Shown one piece after another: positions 6,165-14,546 of a DNA stretch of 18,624 nucleotides. The position numbers and the translations under genes are program-made. Origin of the DNA: G020350405 sp964513655 (GTDB lineage Bacteria > Planctomycetota > Phycisphaerae > Sedimentisphaerales > Anaerobacaceae); the NCBI GenBank assembly GCA_964513655.1, contig CAZENQ010000055.1:1-18624 (forward strand). Reading direction: 5' to 3'. The notes below the pieces were generated by a model that was not told where the DNA came from, made no database searches, and saw nothing but the letters and a program-made list of their open reading frames with translations. The stretch's first letter is position 1. Every line of letters begins with the position of its first letter.

Positions 6165-7768
6165 CGACTGATTTCGATATGCTTTTTGAAATGCTCATCG
6201 TCGGTATCGGGGAAATCGCTTCTGAAATGCACCCCCCGGCTTTCCTGACGCATCTGTGCGGCCTGTGCCATCAAAAGCGATACCGTCAGCATATTCTGGC
6301 ATTCCCAGCCTTGCGGCGAATCAAAGATTTTGTCCATCACATACCGCTGCCAAAATCTGATAATCTCCTGTGCTTCTGTCAGCGGCCTGGCCTTGCGGGT
6401 GATGCCAACGTTTCGCCACATAAGGGCACGAAGAGAGTTGCGAACATCGGTGGCATCCAATCGAGTCCGGTCTGAATGTGGAATCTGATATTTTATCGTA
6501 GGGTGCTTGATATGAGCAACACCGGCTTTCGTCTGCCGGCAGGCAGATTGCCCGGCTGTCTTGCCGAATACCAGCCCTTCCAGCAATGAGTTGCTCCCCA
6601 GACGGTTGGCACCGTGCAGGCCCGTTGCGGCAGCCTCGCCGCAGGCGTACAGGTTTTCTATGCTTGTCTTGCCTGAAATGTCGGTCCTTACGCCCCCAAT
6701 CATATAATGTGCGCTGGGGCGGACGGGAATAGTGTCCTTGCTAATGTCTATATCAAAGCTTTCACATAACTCGTTTATGTGGGGGAATCTTTGCGCGAAA
6801 TGCTTTTTGTCGAAGCCGCGAACATCCAAAAAGACATGGGTTGATTTGGTTTTCAGCATTTGTCTCAGGATGGCCCGGCTGACGATGTCACGCGGCGCCA
6901 GCTCGGCCGACTCGTGGTATTCTTTCATGAAACGCTGGCCTTTGTTGTCCAACAGGACTGCTCCTTCTCCACGAAGTGCCTCGGTAATCAGTGCTCGTGA
7001 AGCACCTGCGATATAGAGTGTTGTGGGATGGAACTGCATAAACTCCAAATCCTGCAGTACAGCTCCGGCCCGGTAAGCTATGGCAATGCCATCGCCGGTC
7101 GCAACTTCAGGATTGGTGGTTTCCCGGTAGAGCTGCCCCGCTCCTCCGGTGGCCAGGATTGTATTGACGGCCCAAATTATCTGCCGGCCTCGCTTATCGT
7201 GGCCGATTATTCCTATGCACTCGTTCTCGTCGTTGGTGAGCAGATCGACTGCGAAAAAGTTTTCAACTATTTTTATGTTCGGGTTTTCCCTTACCTTTTT
7301 TATCAGCACTTCTCCAATCATCCGCCCTGTTTCGTCGCCGTGAGCGTGAGCAACGCGCGCGTGACTGTGGCCACCCTCGAGCGTTGTGGCAATGCACCCA
7401 TCGACCATATCAAACTCAGTACCCCAGCGAAGCAGCTGCTCAATCAGTTCCGGTCCCTGGCGAACTACCAACTCGACTATTCTTCCGCCACCTATGCCGC
7501 AGCCGGTGCCGAGAGTGTCCGCAATGTGCGATTCGAAGGTGTCTGTTTTATCAATCACCGATGCTATCCCGCCCTGGGCCAGCCACGTGTTGCTCTCTTT
7601 TACAGAGTCCTTGCAGACAATTATAACATTACAGTGCTCGGCTGCCTCAATAGCGGCGCGGAGGCCTGCAATGCCGGCTCCAATCACCAGACAATCGGCA
7701 AAGAGCTGGTGTGTTGACGTAGACTCGACGTTTACCAGATACCGTCTAAATTCCAACTGGCCAGCCAT
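6155..7768 (-). CDS. nadB: L-aspartate oxidase
   Basis: First step of de novo NAD synthesis: oxidises L-aspartate to iminoaspartate, which NadA turns into quinolinate. It is a soluble FAD enzyme that can use O2 or fumarate, the latter fitting an anaerobe. The 537 residues are normal. The FAD-binding motif DCLVIGAGIAGLRAAIEA is at 25-42, followed by SNTWLAQGGIA (59-69). LEGGHSHARVAHAHGDETG (130-148), QFHPTT (245-250), the active-site APRDIVSRA (291-299, R293) and HYMIGGV (354-360) are all present, as is the LYACGEAAATGLHGANRLGS flavin segment (373-392). SRGVHFRSDFP near the C-terminus fits the succinate dehydrogenase/NadB fold. The ATG has AGGA about 9 bases upstream. nadA and nadC are not in the window. 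Confidence 0.96.
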   Translation of the reverse strand: MAGQLEFRRYLVNVESTSTHQLFADCLVIGAGIAGLRAAIEAAEHCNVIIVCKDSVKESNTWLAQGGIASVIDKTDTFESHIADTLGTGCGIGGGRIVELVVRQGPELIEQLLRWGTEFDMVDGCIATTLEGGHSHARVAHAHGDETGRMIGEVLIKKVRENPNIKIVENFFAVDLLTNDENECIGIIGHDKRGRQIIWAVNTILATGGAGQLYRETTNPEVATGDGIAIAYRAGAVLQDLEFMQFHPTTLYIAGASRALITEALRGEGAVLLDNKGQRFMKEYHESAELAPRDIVSRAILRQMLKTKSTHVFLDVRGFDKKHFAQRFPHINELCESFDIDISKDTIPVRPSAHYMIGGVRTDISGKTSIENLYACGEAAATGLHGANRLGSNSLLEGLVFGKTAGQSACRQTKAGVAHIKHPTIKYQIPHSDRTRLDATDVRNSLRALMWRNVGITRKARPLTEAQEIIRFWQRYVMDKIFDSPQGWECQNMLTVSLLMAQAAQMRQESRGVHFRSDFPDTDDEHFKKHIEISRGK

Positions 7769-7809
7769 AGAATTTCCTGTCTTTAGCTACAAGCAAATAA
7801 ATCCCTACG

Positions 7810-7828
7810 GCCAAGATAACTTCTTGGC
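7810..7828 (-). promoter_or_regulatory. Stem-loop at the 5' end of the nadB transcript
   Basis: GCCAAGA (7810-7816) and TCTTGGC (7822-7828) form a perfect 7-bp inverted repeat with a 5-base spacer. Its outer edge lies at about the predicted transcription start near 7831. It could be an RNA-stabilising 5' hairpin or the operator of a dimeric repressor. I could not match it to known NAD-regulator (NrtR or NiaR) sites. Confidence 0.4.
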
Positions 7829-7837
7829 TCGTTCTTT

Positions 7838-7866
7838 ATTATACCCAAAATATGCGGGTTTTGCAA
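7838..7866 (-). promoter_or_regulatory. Sigma70-type promoter of nadB
   Basis: Read on the - strand, TTGCAA (7866-7861) and a perfect TATAAT (7843-7838) are separated by exactly 17 bases. The predicted start near 7831 gives a leader of about 60 bases. nadB therefore need not depend on transcription from bioD. Confidence 0.75.
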
Positions 7867-7929
7867 ACTGACTTTTTGGTTGGTCTTAGGTTGTGGGGAT
7901 ATAATTAGTCTGCGGGTCGTATTCTTTAT

Positions 7930-8670
7930 TTAGCGCTGCGCTAATTTTGCCCAGTCGCGTTCAGCCAATGTGGGGATGATAAATTTTCCCAAACTCGGCT
8001 CTTTGATATCAATGGTCTCATCAAAGGGCACAACCGAAAGTATCTCCACACCACTGCACTGGCTTATTACCTCCTCAGCGGTCTCTTCAACCATTGTCGA
8101 TTCTGTGGCGTTGTAACCGTTGATGACTATTCCGGCTATTTTCAGTTTTGTGGCACGGACGCAGTCAATCGTCATAAGTATATGGTTTATCATCCCCCTT
8201 TTCACCCGCGCAACTATAACCACTGGCAAGCCGAATTCAACTGCCAGGTCCAGAAGGTCAAACTCCATCGTCAGAGGCACGCGCACCCCACCAATGCCTT
8301 CGGCGATGACTATGTCGCTGTGTTCACATATCTCTCTGTAAGCGCGTGCTATTTGCTCAAAATCTGTTGGCTTGCCTTCTTGAGTGGCACATACAACCGG
8401 TGTTGCCTGGGTAAGAAAACCCACAGGGGTTATGGTCGAAAGTGACAGGTCGCTGTTTGAGCAGTGGCAAAGGAATTCGGTGTCGTAGCTGACCGGCCCC
8501 TCCCAGCTTCGGTGACAACCCGTCGCGATCGGTTTGAAGACGCCGACCTTCAATCCCTTATCAGTGATAATCCTGGCAATGGCGCCGGCAATTAATGTTT
8601 TGCCTACGCTGGTATCCGTGCCGGTTATAAAAAGCCCGGCCTTTTTAGGTAAATTCAAATTAAGCGGCAT
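7930..8670 (-). CDS. bioD: ATP-dependent dethiobiotin synthetase
   Basis: Penultimate step of biotin synthesis: closes the ureido ring of 7,8-diaminopelargonate with CO2 and ATP. The 246-residue protein has the expected GTDTSVGKT P-loop (17-25), KPIATGC (46-52) in the substrate site, and EGIGGVRVPL (124-133), where most relatives have EGAGG. NGYNATE is a less typical form of the base-binding segment. The downstream region is nadB, 161 bases away on the same strand. The ribosome binding site is poor (AGAAG about 6 bases upstream), which may mean coupling to a short upstream frame at 8685-8816. No other bio genes (bioA, B, F) are adjacent, so this is an isolated bioD. Confidence 0.94.
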   Translation of the reverse strand: MPLNLNLPKKAGLFITGTDTSVGKTLIAGAIARIITDKGLKVGVFKPIATGCHRSWEGPVSYDTEFLCHCSNSDLSLSTITPVGFLTQATPVVCATQEGKPTDFEQIARAYREICEHSDIVIAEGIGGVRVPLTMEFDLLDLAVEFGLPVVIVARVKRGMINHILMTIDCVRATKLKIAGIVINGYNATESTMVEETAEEVISQCSGVEILSVVPFDETIDIKEPSLGKFIIPTLAERDWAKLAQR

Positions 8671-8684
8671 TTAACTTCTATCCG

Positions 8685-8816
8685 TCAGCCCTCATTGGGT
8701 TCTGTACTGTTTGCCTCTGTTTGGTTAGGGTCAATGATGTTTGGGTCTTTGGCTTTCATTTTTCGGGTCTGCCTAAAATGACTGAAATTCGTGTATTTAC
8801 CGTAGTAATTTACCAT
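8685..8816 (-). CDS. Possible 43-residue small protein upstream of bioD
   Basis: A short frame starting at ATG 8816 and ending 14 bases before bioD. The product begins MVNYYGKYTNF, has a basic middle (RQTRKMKAK) and ends in an Asp/Asn/Glu-rich tail (DPNIIDPNQTEANSTEPNEG). It has no signal peptide or membrane helix, and no Shine-Dalgarno sequence is seen before its ATG. The position just before bioD would suit translational coupling. It may equally be chance; the low-complexity tail comes from repeated GACCC/AACC words. I recognise no family. Confidence 0.2.
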   Translation of the reverse strand: MVNYYGKYTNFSHFRQTRKMKAKDPNIIDPNQTEANSTEPNEG

Positions 8817-8872
8817 TTTAGCGTCTGTTGACCCAACGGCAATGGAATTATTCGGTGCAACAATAGCATCTG

Positions 8873-8901
8873 TTGCAAAGAAAGCACAAATCCTATAGAT
8901 T
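8873..8901 (+). promoter_or_regulatory. Possible promoter of the TSUP permease gene
   Basis: TTGCAA (8873-8878) is followed after 17 bases by TAGATT (8896-8901), or after 15 bases by TATAGA (8894-8899). Either would start transcription near 8906, about 50 bases before the GTG start. The match is modest. Confidence 0.35.
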
Positions 8902-8956
8902 GCAGGTGGTGACGGGCTTTGTAAGTCAGTCGTAAAACATAAATGAGGAATAGATT

Positions 8957-9697
8957 GTGTTGGAATTGAGCTGGTTCGATTTGGCCATCGTCGCACTGTG
9001 TGCGATTATGGTGGGCATAGCCAAGACAGGAATTCCCGGTGTTGGGATTTTGGTCGTGCCTTTGATGGCTGCGGTTCTGCCTGCTCGAAGCTCCGTGGGT
9101 GCGCTTCTTGGCATTTTGATATTGGCGGATTTGTTTGCCGCCGGATATTATCGGCGCCACGCCCAGTGGGGCCATGTGATTCGTCTGCTGCCGATTACTT
9201 TTGCCGGTATTGTGACGGGATATTTTGCGCTGAGAGTAGTTAATGACGAGCAGCTTAAGCCGATTGTCGGCGTGATAGTCCTGGTGATGTTAGCTGTCAA
9301 TTACTGGCGCAGCCGGGCCGGCGGTGAAAACACGTCGATTCCAACACACTTCTGGTTTGTCGTAGTGATTGGTTTTCTGGCAGGAGTTACCACTATGATG
9401 GCTAACGCGGCCGGGCCTGTAATGATTATTTATCTGCTGGCTATACGCCTGCCTAAGGTCGAATTTGTCGGAACGGGCGCCTGGTTTTTCTTTGTCGTAA
9501 ACTGGCTTAAGGTGCCGTTCAGCGCCACTCTGGATTTGATGACCACCGAGACGGTAAAGCTCAATTTGATAATGCTGCCGTTTATTGCTGCCGGGGCCAT
9601 CACGGGAATACTGGTTCTTAAACGAATTCCGCAAAAAACATTTAAAGTTGTGGTACAAGTCCTTGCGGCGGCCGCTGCAATCAAACTGCTGTTTTAG
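8957..9697 (+). CDS. TSUP (TauE/SafE) family permease
   Basis: An inner-membrane transporter of 246 residues, usual for the TSUP family, which exports or imports sulfite, sulfoacetate and other small organosulfur or organic anions. About seven to eight hydrophobic segments are visible. The first repeat has IAKTGIPGVGILVVPLMA (about 20-37), matching the family's G-(x)-G-G-G-P signature, and the second has MANAAGPVMIIYLLA (about 148-162). That pair is the inverted-repeat hallmark of the family. The start is GTG 8957, chosen because GAGGAA (8945-8950) lies 6 bases upstream and the next Met is far inside. Nothing nearby (no sulfur-metabolism genes) tells the substrate. pcm follows 46 bases later. 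Confidence 0.9.
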   Translation: MLELSWFDLAIVALCAIMVGIAKTGIPGVGILVVPLMAAVLPARSSVGALLGILILADLFAAGYYRRHAQWGHVIRLLPITFAGIVTGYFALRVVNDEQLKPIVGVIVLVMLAVNYWRSRAGGENTSIPTHFWFVVVIGFLAGVTTMMANAAGPVMIIYLLAIRLPKVEFVGTGAWFFFVVNWLKVPFSATLDLMTTETVKLNLIMLPFIAAGAITGILVLKRIPQKTFKVVVQVLAAAAAIKLLF

Positions 9698-9743
9698 AAA
9701 AGCCCCTCCCGAGAGATTACAGAATTGATTTGCAAAACCGCGG

Positions 9744-10478
9744 ATGAGAAGCGATACTTTCGTCATGAACAACCACCAGAATAGACAAGGCCTCCATTCT
9801 GCAAAAAGCTCACAAAGTGAGAAGCCGGACCGATTTGCCAGGGCCCGGCAGCACATGCTCACCCGCGACCTGTCCGGAAGGGACATAACCGACGCTCGCG
9901 TACTGAAAGTAATGGGTAAAATTCAGCGACAGGAGTTTGTACCGCAGGCATATCAGGCACAGGCCTATGACGACGGCCCGCTGCCTATCGGCCTCGGCCA
10001 AACCATCTCTCAGCCATATATTGTCGCCTTGATGACACAGCAGCTGCACCTTAATGACGATTGTGAGGTTTTGGAGATTGGCACCGGCAGCGGCTATCAG
10101 ACCGCTGTCCTGAGCAGGCTGGTAAAAAAAGTCTATACCGTAGAAAGGTTTGCCCAGTTGTCCGAGTCAGCTCAGGCGGTTTTGAGCAGACTGGGTATTA
10201 CAAATGTTGAATTCTATATTGGTGACGGCAGCTGCGGCTGGCCGCAGAACCGCGTTTTTGACCGCGTTATGATTACCGCCAGTGTGCCGAATGTGCCGCA
10301 GCCTCTTATAGACCAGCTTGTAGAAGGAGGCTTCATTGTCGCGCCTGTTGGATACGGCGGAGTCCAGCAGTTGATAGCTTTCGAAAAGAAAGGCCAAGAA
10401 CTTATTGAAAAAATGATTTGTGGCTGTCGATTTGTAAAGCTCCTTGGCAAATATGCTTTCGACGAAACTGAAGATTAG
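9744..10478 (+). CDS. pcm: Protein-L-isoaspartate O-methyltransferase
   Basis: A repair enzyme that methylates isoaspartyl residues in aged proteins using S-adenosylmethionine, letting them return to aspartate. Visible motifs: YDDGPLPIGLGQTISQP (75-91), which holds the family's active-site segment; SAM motif I, VLEIGTGSGYQTAVL (109-123); and DRVMITAS (173-180), a form of the usual D-x-I-x-x-T-A-A. The C-terminal CRFVKLLGKYAF (228-239) is the common FVPL-G family ending, with Lys for Pro. At 244 residues it is slightly longer than average because of an N-terminal polar tail. ATG 9765 (seven codons later) is an alternative start; neither has a clear ribosome binding site. recG follows after 16 bases, so they are probably co-transcribed. 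Confidence 0.95.
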   Translation: MRSDTFVMNNHQNRQGLHSAKSSQSEKPDRFARARQHMLTRDLSGRDITDARVLKVMGKIQRQEFVPQAYQAQAYDDGPLPIGLGQTISQPYIVALMTQQLHLNDDCEVLEIGTGSGYQTAVLSRLVKKVYTVERFAQLSESAQAVLSRLGITNVEFYIGDGSCGWPQNRVFDRVMITASVPNVPQPLIDQLVEGGFIVAPVGYGGVQQLIAFEKKGQELIEKMICGCRFVKLLGKYAFDETED

Positions 10479-10494
10479 TTTTTCAACTTCGTAA

Positions 10495-12591
10495 ATGGGC
10501 TCGGTAATCGGAAAATCACAGAGTAAGCTCGATTTATCAATGCCGGTCCAATATCTCAAAGGTGTCGGGCCAGCCAGAGCCGGAACCTTTGCTCAGTTGG
10601 GGGTAATGACGGTGGGAGACTTGTTGGAGTATTTTCCGCGAAACTGGGTATTTGCACCTGACGCTATAAAGATAAACCAGATACAGCCGGAGAAAACGGT
10701 TACTATTGTTGGATTAATTGAATCAATAGACTATAAGAGTTATCGTCGACCACCGATTTTTGAGGCCATGCTTTCCGACGATACGGGCCTGTGCAGAATC
10801 GTATGGTTTCGCGGCGGATACCTGAAGAATCAATTAAAGCCCGGCCAAGTAATAGTCGCCTCGGGCAAGGTCTCTTTATACAAGCATCAATTGCAAATGA
10901 CCAATCCGAAATTTCTTATGGTCGACGAAAAAACCTCCCAGCCCCAGAAGTATTTTAGTGGTGGTGTCTATCCGGCCTCAGCTAAATTGACCAGTAGACA
11001 AATCAGGCGGATAATCGCCCCCTTGCTTGATAACATCGCCGAGCTTGTGCCTGAGTTTTACCACCTAACCCTCTTAAAGCAAATGAACCTGGTCAGCAGA
11101 AAGAATGCTTTCAACTGGATGCATTTGCCGCCGGATGAAGCCAAACTGACCGAGGCGAAACGACGGCTAAAGTATGATGAGCTGTTCCTGATGCAGTTGG
11201 GACTGGCACTGCGCAGGTACAGATTGCGGCATTTTTCAACCGCACCCCCCTGCCGGTACGAGAAGAAAATAGACGACAGAATCAGAAGGCGATTTCCATT
11301 TTTGCTCACAGAAGACCAGGATAATGTAATTGACGAAATCGTGCGGGACATGCAAAAAGACAAACCTATGAATCGCCTGCTGCAGGGTGATGTCGGATCG
11401 GGCAAAACGGTAGTGGCGCTTTATGCGGCTTTACTGGCGGTCGCAAACAGAACACAGGCGGCGATTATGGCACCTACGGAGATTCTGGCTTCGCAGCACT
11501 TCGTAAGCATCGAAAGGTATTTGAAAAACAGTAAGCTAAGGCGGGTTTTGATAACCGGCGGATTAACGGGCAAAAGAAGAAAAGAGTTGTTATGCCAAAT
11601 AAGCGATGACGCGATTGATATTGTTGTCGGTACAGTGGCATTGTTGCAGAAGGATGTGGAATTTCACCGACTCGGCCTGGTAGTGATTGATGAGCAGCAT
11701 AAATTTGGAGTTCATCAACGCCTGCAATTGCGCAAACAGGCGACACCACATTGTCTTGTCATGACCGCTACGCCCATCCCGCGGACACTGGCAATGACTG
11801 CTTTTGGAGACTTGGATGTTTCCGTTATCAAGCATTCTCCGCCGGGCAGAGGCACTGTTGTTACACGATGGGTGGCTCGGCACGACCAACAGAAAGCATA
11901 CGAATTTATCCGCCAGCGCCTAAAGGCAAAAAGCCAGGCATATTTTGTTTATCCGCGGATTACCAGCGTTGAGGAAAACGACTTCCTCAAGGCTGCAACC
12001 GACCAGTGGAAACATCTCGCCACGGAGGTTTTTCCGGAATTTAGCGTTGAGCTTCTGCATGGCCGGATGCCCTCGGCGAGAAAACAGCACATTATGACCG
12101 GCTTCAGAAAGGGGAAAATCGATGTGCTGGTATCTACTGTCGTCGTAGAAGTGGGCGTCGATGTGCCGAACGCGACGGTAATGGTTATAGAAGGAGCCGA
12201 CAGGTTCGGCTTGGCCCAACTCCATCAGTTGAGGGGGCGGATTGGAAGGAGCCAGGCCAAGTCCTATTGTCTTTTGCTTGCCGAGTCCGAAAACCAGACC
12301 GCCAAAGACAGGCTCGAGATAATGACAAGATGCAATGATGGTTTCCAGATAGCTGAGTATGATTTGAGATTACGCGGGCCGGGTGAGTTGTTCAGCGCGC
12401 GACAGCATGGCTTGCCGGATTTGAAAATAGCAAATATCATTGATGATTACGATCTGCTAACACTCACAAGAAAAAACGCAGTCGAGCTGGTCTCGAAGGA
12501 CCCGATGTTAAAAAAACCCGAACACATCAACATTCGCCGTGCCTTGTTGGCCAAGTTCGGGGATTCGCTCGGATTGGCGGATATCGCTTAA
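10495..12591 (+). CDS. recG: ATP-dependent DNA helicase RecG
   Basis: A branch-migration helicase that regresses stalled replication forks and processes recombination intermediates. The 698 residues carry, in order: an N-terminal helical segment with LKGVGPARAGTFAQLGVMTV (21-40); the OB-fold wedge domain (about 68-145); Walker A GDVGSGKT (298-305); DEQH (399-402); motif III TATPIPRT (424-431); and motif VI QLRGRIGR (578-585). Past the helicase core, RLRGPGELFSARQHGLPD (625-642) resembles the TRG hairpin with the family's G-x-R-Q segment. ATG 10540 is an alternative start, and neither ATG has a strong ribosome binding site. pcm lies just upstream. Nothing is missing from the helicase motifs, so the enzyme should be active. 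Confidence 0.97.
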   Translation: MGSVIGKSQSKLDLSMPVQYLKGVGPARAGTFAQLGVMTVGDLLEYFPRNWVFAPDAIKINQIQPEKTVTIVGLIESIDYKSYRRPPIFEAMLSDDTGLCRIVWFRGGYLKNQLKPGQVIVASGKVSLYKHQLQMTNPKFLMVDEKTSQPQKYFSGGVYPASAKLTSRQIRRIIAPLLDNIAELVPEFYHLTLLKQMNLVSRKNAFNWMHLPPDEAKLTEAKRRLKYDELFLMQLGLALRRYRLRHFSTAPPCRYEKKIDDRIRRRFPFLLTEDQDNVIDEIVRDMQKDKPMNRLLQGDVGSGKTVVALYAALLAVANRTQAAIMAPTEILASQHFVSIERYLKNSKLRRVLITGGLTGKRRKELLCQISDDAIDIVVGTVALLQKDVEFHRLGLVVIDEQHKFGVHQRLQLRKQATPHCLVMTATPIPRTLAMTAFGDLDVSVIKHSPPGRGTVVTRWVARHDQQKAYEFIRQRLKAKSQAYFVYPRITSVEENDFLKAATDQWKHLATEVFPEFSVELLHGRMPSARKQHIMTGFRKGKIDVLVSTVVVEVGVDVPNATVMVIEGADRFGLAQLHQLRGRIGRSQAKSYCLLLAESENQTAKDRLEIMTRCNDGFQIAEYDLRLRGPGELFSARQHGLPDLKIANIIDDYDLLTLTRKNAVELVSKDPMLKKPEHINIRRALLAKFGDSLGLADIA

Positions 12592-12707
12592 AAATCAAGA
12601 GTTTAAAAGTTAAAACCCTAAATCCACCGTGCAAACAGTTATCTTTTCTTTAACTCGATTTTAAGTTTTGGTTTTACATTTTTTGTTTTTCATTTTACGC
12701 TATTGCT

Positions 12708-14492
12708 ATGCAGGTATATTATAAGAGCAAGATGCTGGAGAAAACTTTGGTTGGCATCAATGTCCTGACCGCTGCGGCGGTGACAGCGACTTTTGTTATG
12801 CGTTTCGGCTTCCATGAACCAATGCTGGCGGCTTCAATTCTATATTACGTTCAGGCCGCTTTGCTTTGTGTCTTTGTCGTTGAAAAGATAATTCGTCTGT
12901 TTAATGCGATCTCAAAGGCCGAGTTCCTCCGGGCCAACTGGTTCGAGATTCCACTCTTACTTGCCCTTGGAATCGGCATGTTCGCAGCGGACCGCTGGTT
13001 TGCCGAAGCGGACCCCATGGCGGTCCGACACTTCACAGTCAGCATCTATCTTGTCCTCCAGGTGGTCATTAAAGTTTGCAGAACAGTGGTAAACCTTGCA
13101 GCGTCTGGTAGGAGCCCAACCCGCACTCTAATAGCAACCTTTCTGGTTCTGATACTCTCCGGCGCAGGGCTGCTGATGTTGCCAAGGGCCTCAGCCACCG
13201 AAAATGTAACCTTTGTCGATGCCTTGTTTACCGCAACCAGCGCCACTTGCGTTACCGGCCTCATCGTCAAAGACACCGGAAGCGATTTCAGCTTGATGGG
13301 GCAGTTGATTATACTCTCGCTCATCCAGTTCGGCGGCCTCGGCATAGTCGTCTTCGGTGCCGTTTTCGCCCTGCTGTTAGGCCAGGCACTTAGCTTGCGT
13401 GAACGGGTCGCGATGCAGGACCTGCTCAGTGCCCGCACGCTCGGCCGAATCAGCAACATGATAGCCTTCATTTTTTTTGGAACGCTCCTTATCGAAGCCA
13501 TCGGTGCGGTCAGCCTCTTCGGAATGTGGAACAATGCACCAGGCTGGATCGGCAACGTTCATCAGCAGATCTTTTGCAGCATCTTTCATTCTATCAGCGC
13601 TTTTTGTAATGCAGGTTTTAGCTTGTTCAGCGACAGCTTCGTCGGCTACAACAAAAGCCCGCAAGTTTATTCGGTGGTTTGTCCGCTGATAATCCTCGGC
13701 GGACTGGGTTTTGGCGTGCTTTATGACCTTGTCACCATCGCTGCTGACAGAATAAAGCGGTTCTTCAAACGGCGATTCGGTAAGCGACAAAGACTTTTGA
13801 TGAAAGCGCCGATAAGAATGCGGCTTCAAACCAAAATTGTCCTTAGCGTGAGCGCCTTGCTCATAGTTCTGGGAATGCTCGCCGTCCTTGTGTTTGAGCG
13901 TTACGCCCCAGCCGGCAATCCCAGCGAAAGCCCCGGTGTTCTCGGCGCATTTTTTCAGTCGGTTACAGCCAGGACTGCAGGCTTTAACACTATCAATGTC
14001 TCGGCAATGTCGACCTCAAGCAAGTTCATTTTGATTCTCCTTATGTTCATCGGCGGCTCGCCCGGCTCGACCGCAGGCGGAATCAAAACCGTAACTTTGG
14101 CTGTCGTAGTAATGACAGCCATAGCAGCCCTGAGAAAACGCCAGGAAGTCGAGATGTTCAAACGCTCCGTCAGGATTGTTGTCGTTGGCAGAGCCATTAC
14201 AGTCACGCTGCTTTTTGTCGCTGTTTTGTTCACCGCCACACTGGTTCTCAGCATTACTGAAAACGCAAATGGCTTTAGTATGTCGGACATCTTCTTCGAG
14301 GCAGGCTCTGCCTTGGGTACCGTGGGCTTGACGACCGGCATAACACCTTCTTTGACAACCGCTGGAAAATGGATTATCATTATTGTGATGCTTATCGGTA
14401 GATTGGGGCCGTTGACGCTGTTGGCGGCATTGACGTTTAATGTGAAACCGGCCCGGTACAATTATCCTGATGAAGCGATAATTGTAGGCTGA
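12708..14492 (+). CDS. TrkH/KtrB-family K+ channel subunit with N-terminal extension
   Basis: The membrane pore of a K+ uptake system. The four selectivity-filter loops each keep their Gly: TCVTGL (180-185), FCNAGFS (299-305), RTAGFN (422-427) and GTVGLTTG (537-544). GGSPGSTAGGIKT (449-461) is the conserved segment before the fourth repeat. This core (about 140-594) matches KtrB length. The first 130 residues are extra: four hydrophobic segments (about 15-31, 42-66, 79-94, 109-128), including VFVVEKIIRLF and RANWFEIPLLLALG, which resemble S2 and S3 of voltage-sensor domains. The fourth has only K122 and R125, so voltage sensing is doubtful. ATG 12732 is an alternative start. trkA follows after 54 bases. 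The spacer 12592-12707 before it is AT-rich, with no clear promoter or terminator. Confidence 0.93.
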   Translation: MQVYYKSKMLEKTLVGINVLTAAAVTATFVMRFGFHEPMLAASILYYVQAALLCVFVVEKIIRLFNAISKAEFLRANWFEIPLLLALGIGMFAADRWFAEADPMAVRHFTVSIYLVLQVVIKVCRTVVNLAASGRSPTRTLIATFLVLILSGAGLLMLPRASATENVTFVDALFTATSATCVTGLIVKDTGSDFSLMGQLIILSLIQFGGLGIVVFGAVFALLLGQALSLRERVAMQDLLSARTLGRISNMIAFIFFGTLLIEAIGAVSLFGMWNNAPGWIGNVHQQIFCSIFHSISAFCNAGFSLFSDSFVGYNKSPQVYSVVCPLIILGGLGFGVLYDLVTIAADRIKRFFKRRFGKRQRLLMKAPIRMRLQTKIVLSVSALLIVLGMLAVLVFERYAPAGNPSESPGVLGAFFQSVTARTAGFNTINVSAMSTSSKFILILLMFIGGSPGSTAGGIKTVTLAVVVMTAIAALRKRQEVEMFKRSVRIVVVGRAITVTLLFVAVLFTATLVLSITENANGFSMSDIFFEAGSALGTVGLTTGITPSLTTAGKWIIIIVMLIGRLGPLTLLAALTFNVKPARYNYPDEAIIVG

Positions 14493-14546
14493 GATTCCTG
14501 AATACCAGGTTGATTCGTTTGGGAACATTAAATAGGAGCTAATGCT

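Noticed and set aside
7028..7717. A 229-codon + strand frame opposite nadB
   Set aside because: It lies wholly within the well-supported nadB gene and is its antisense shadow; the product matches nothing and has no start signals.
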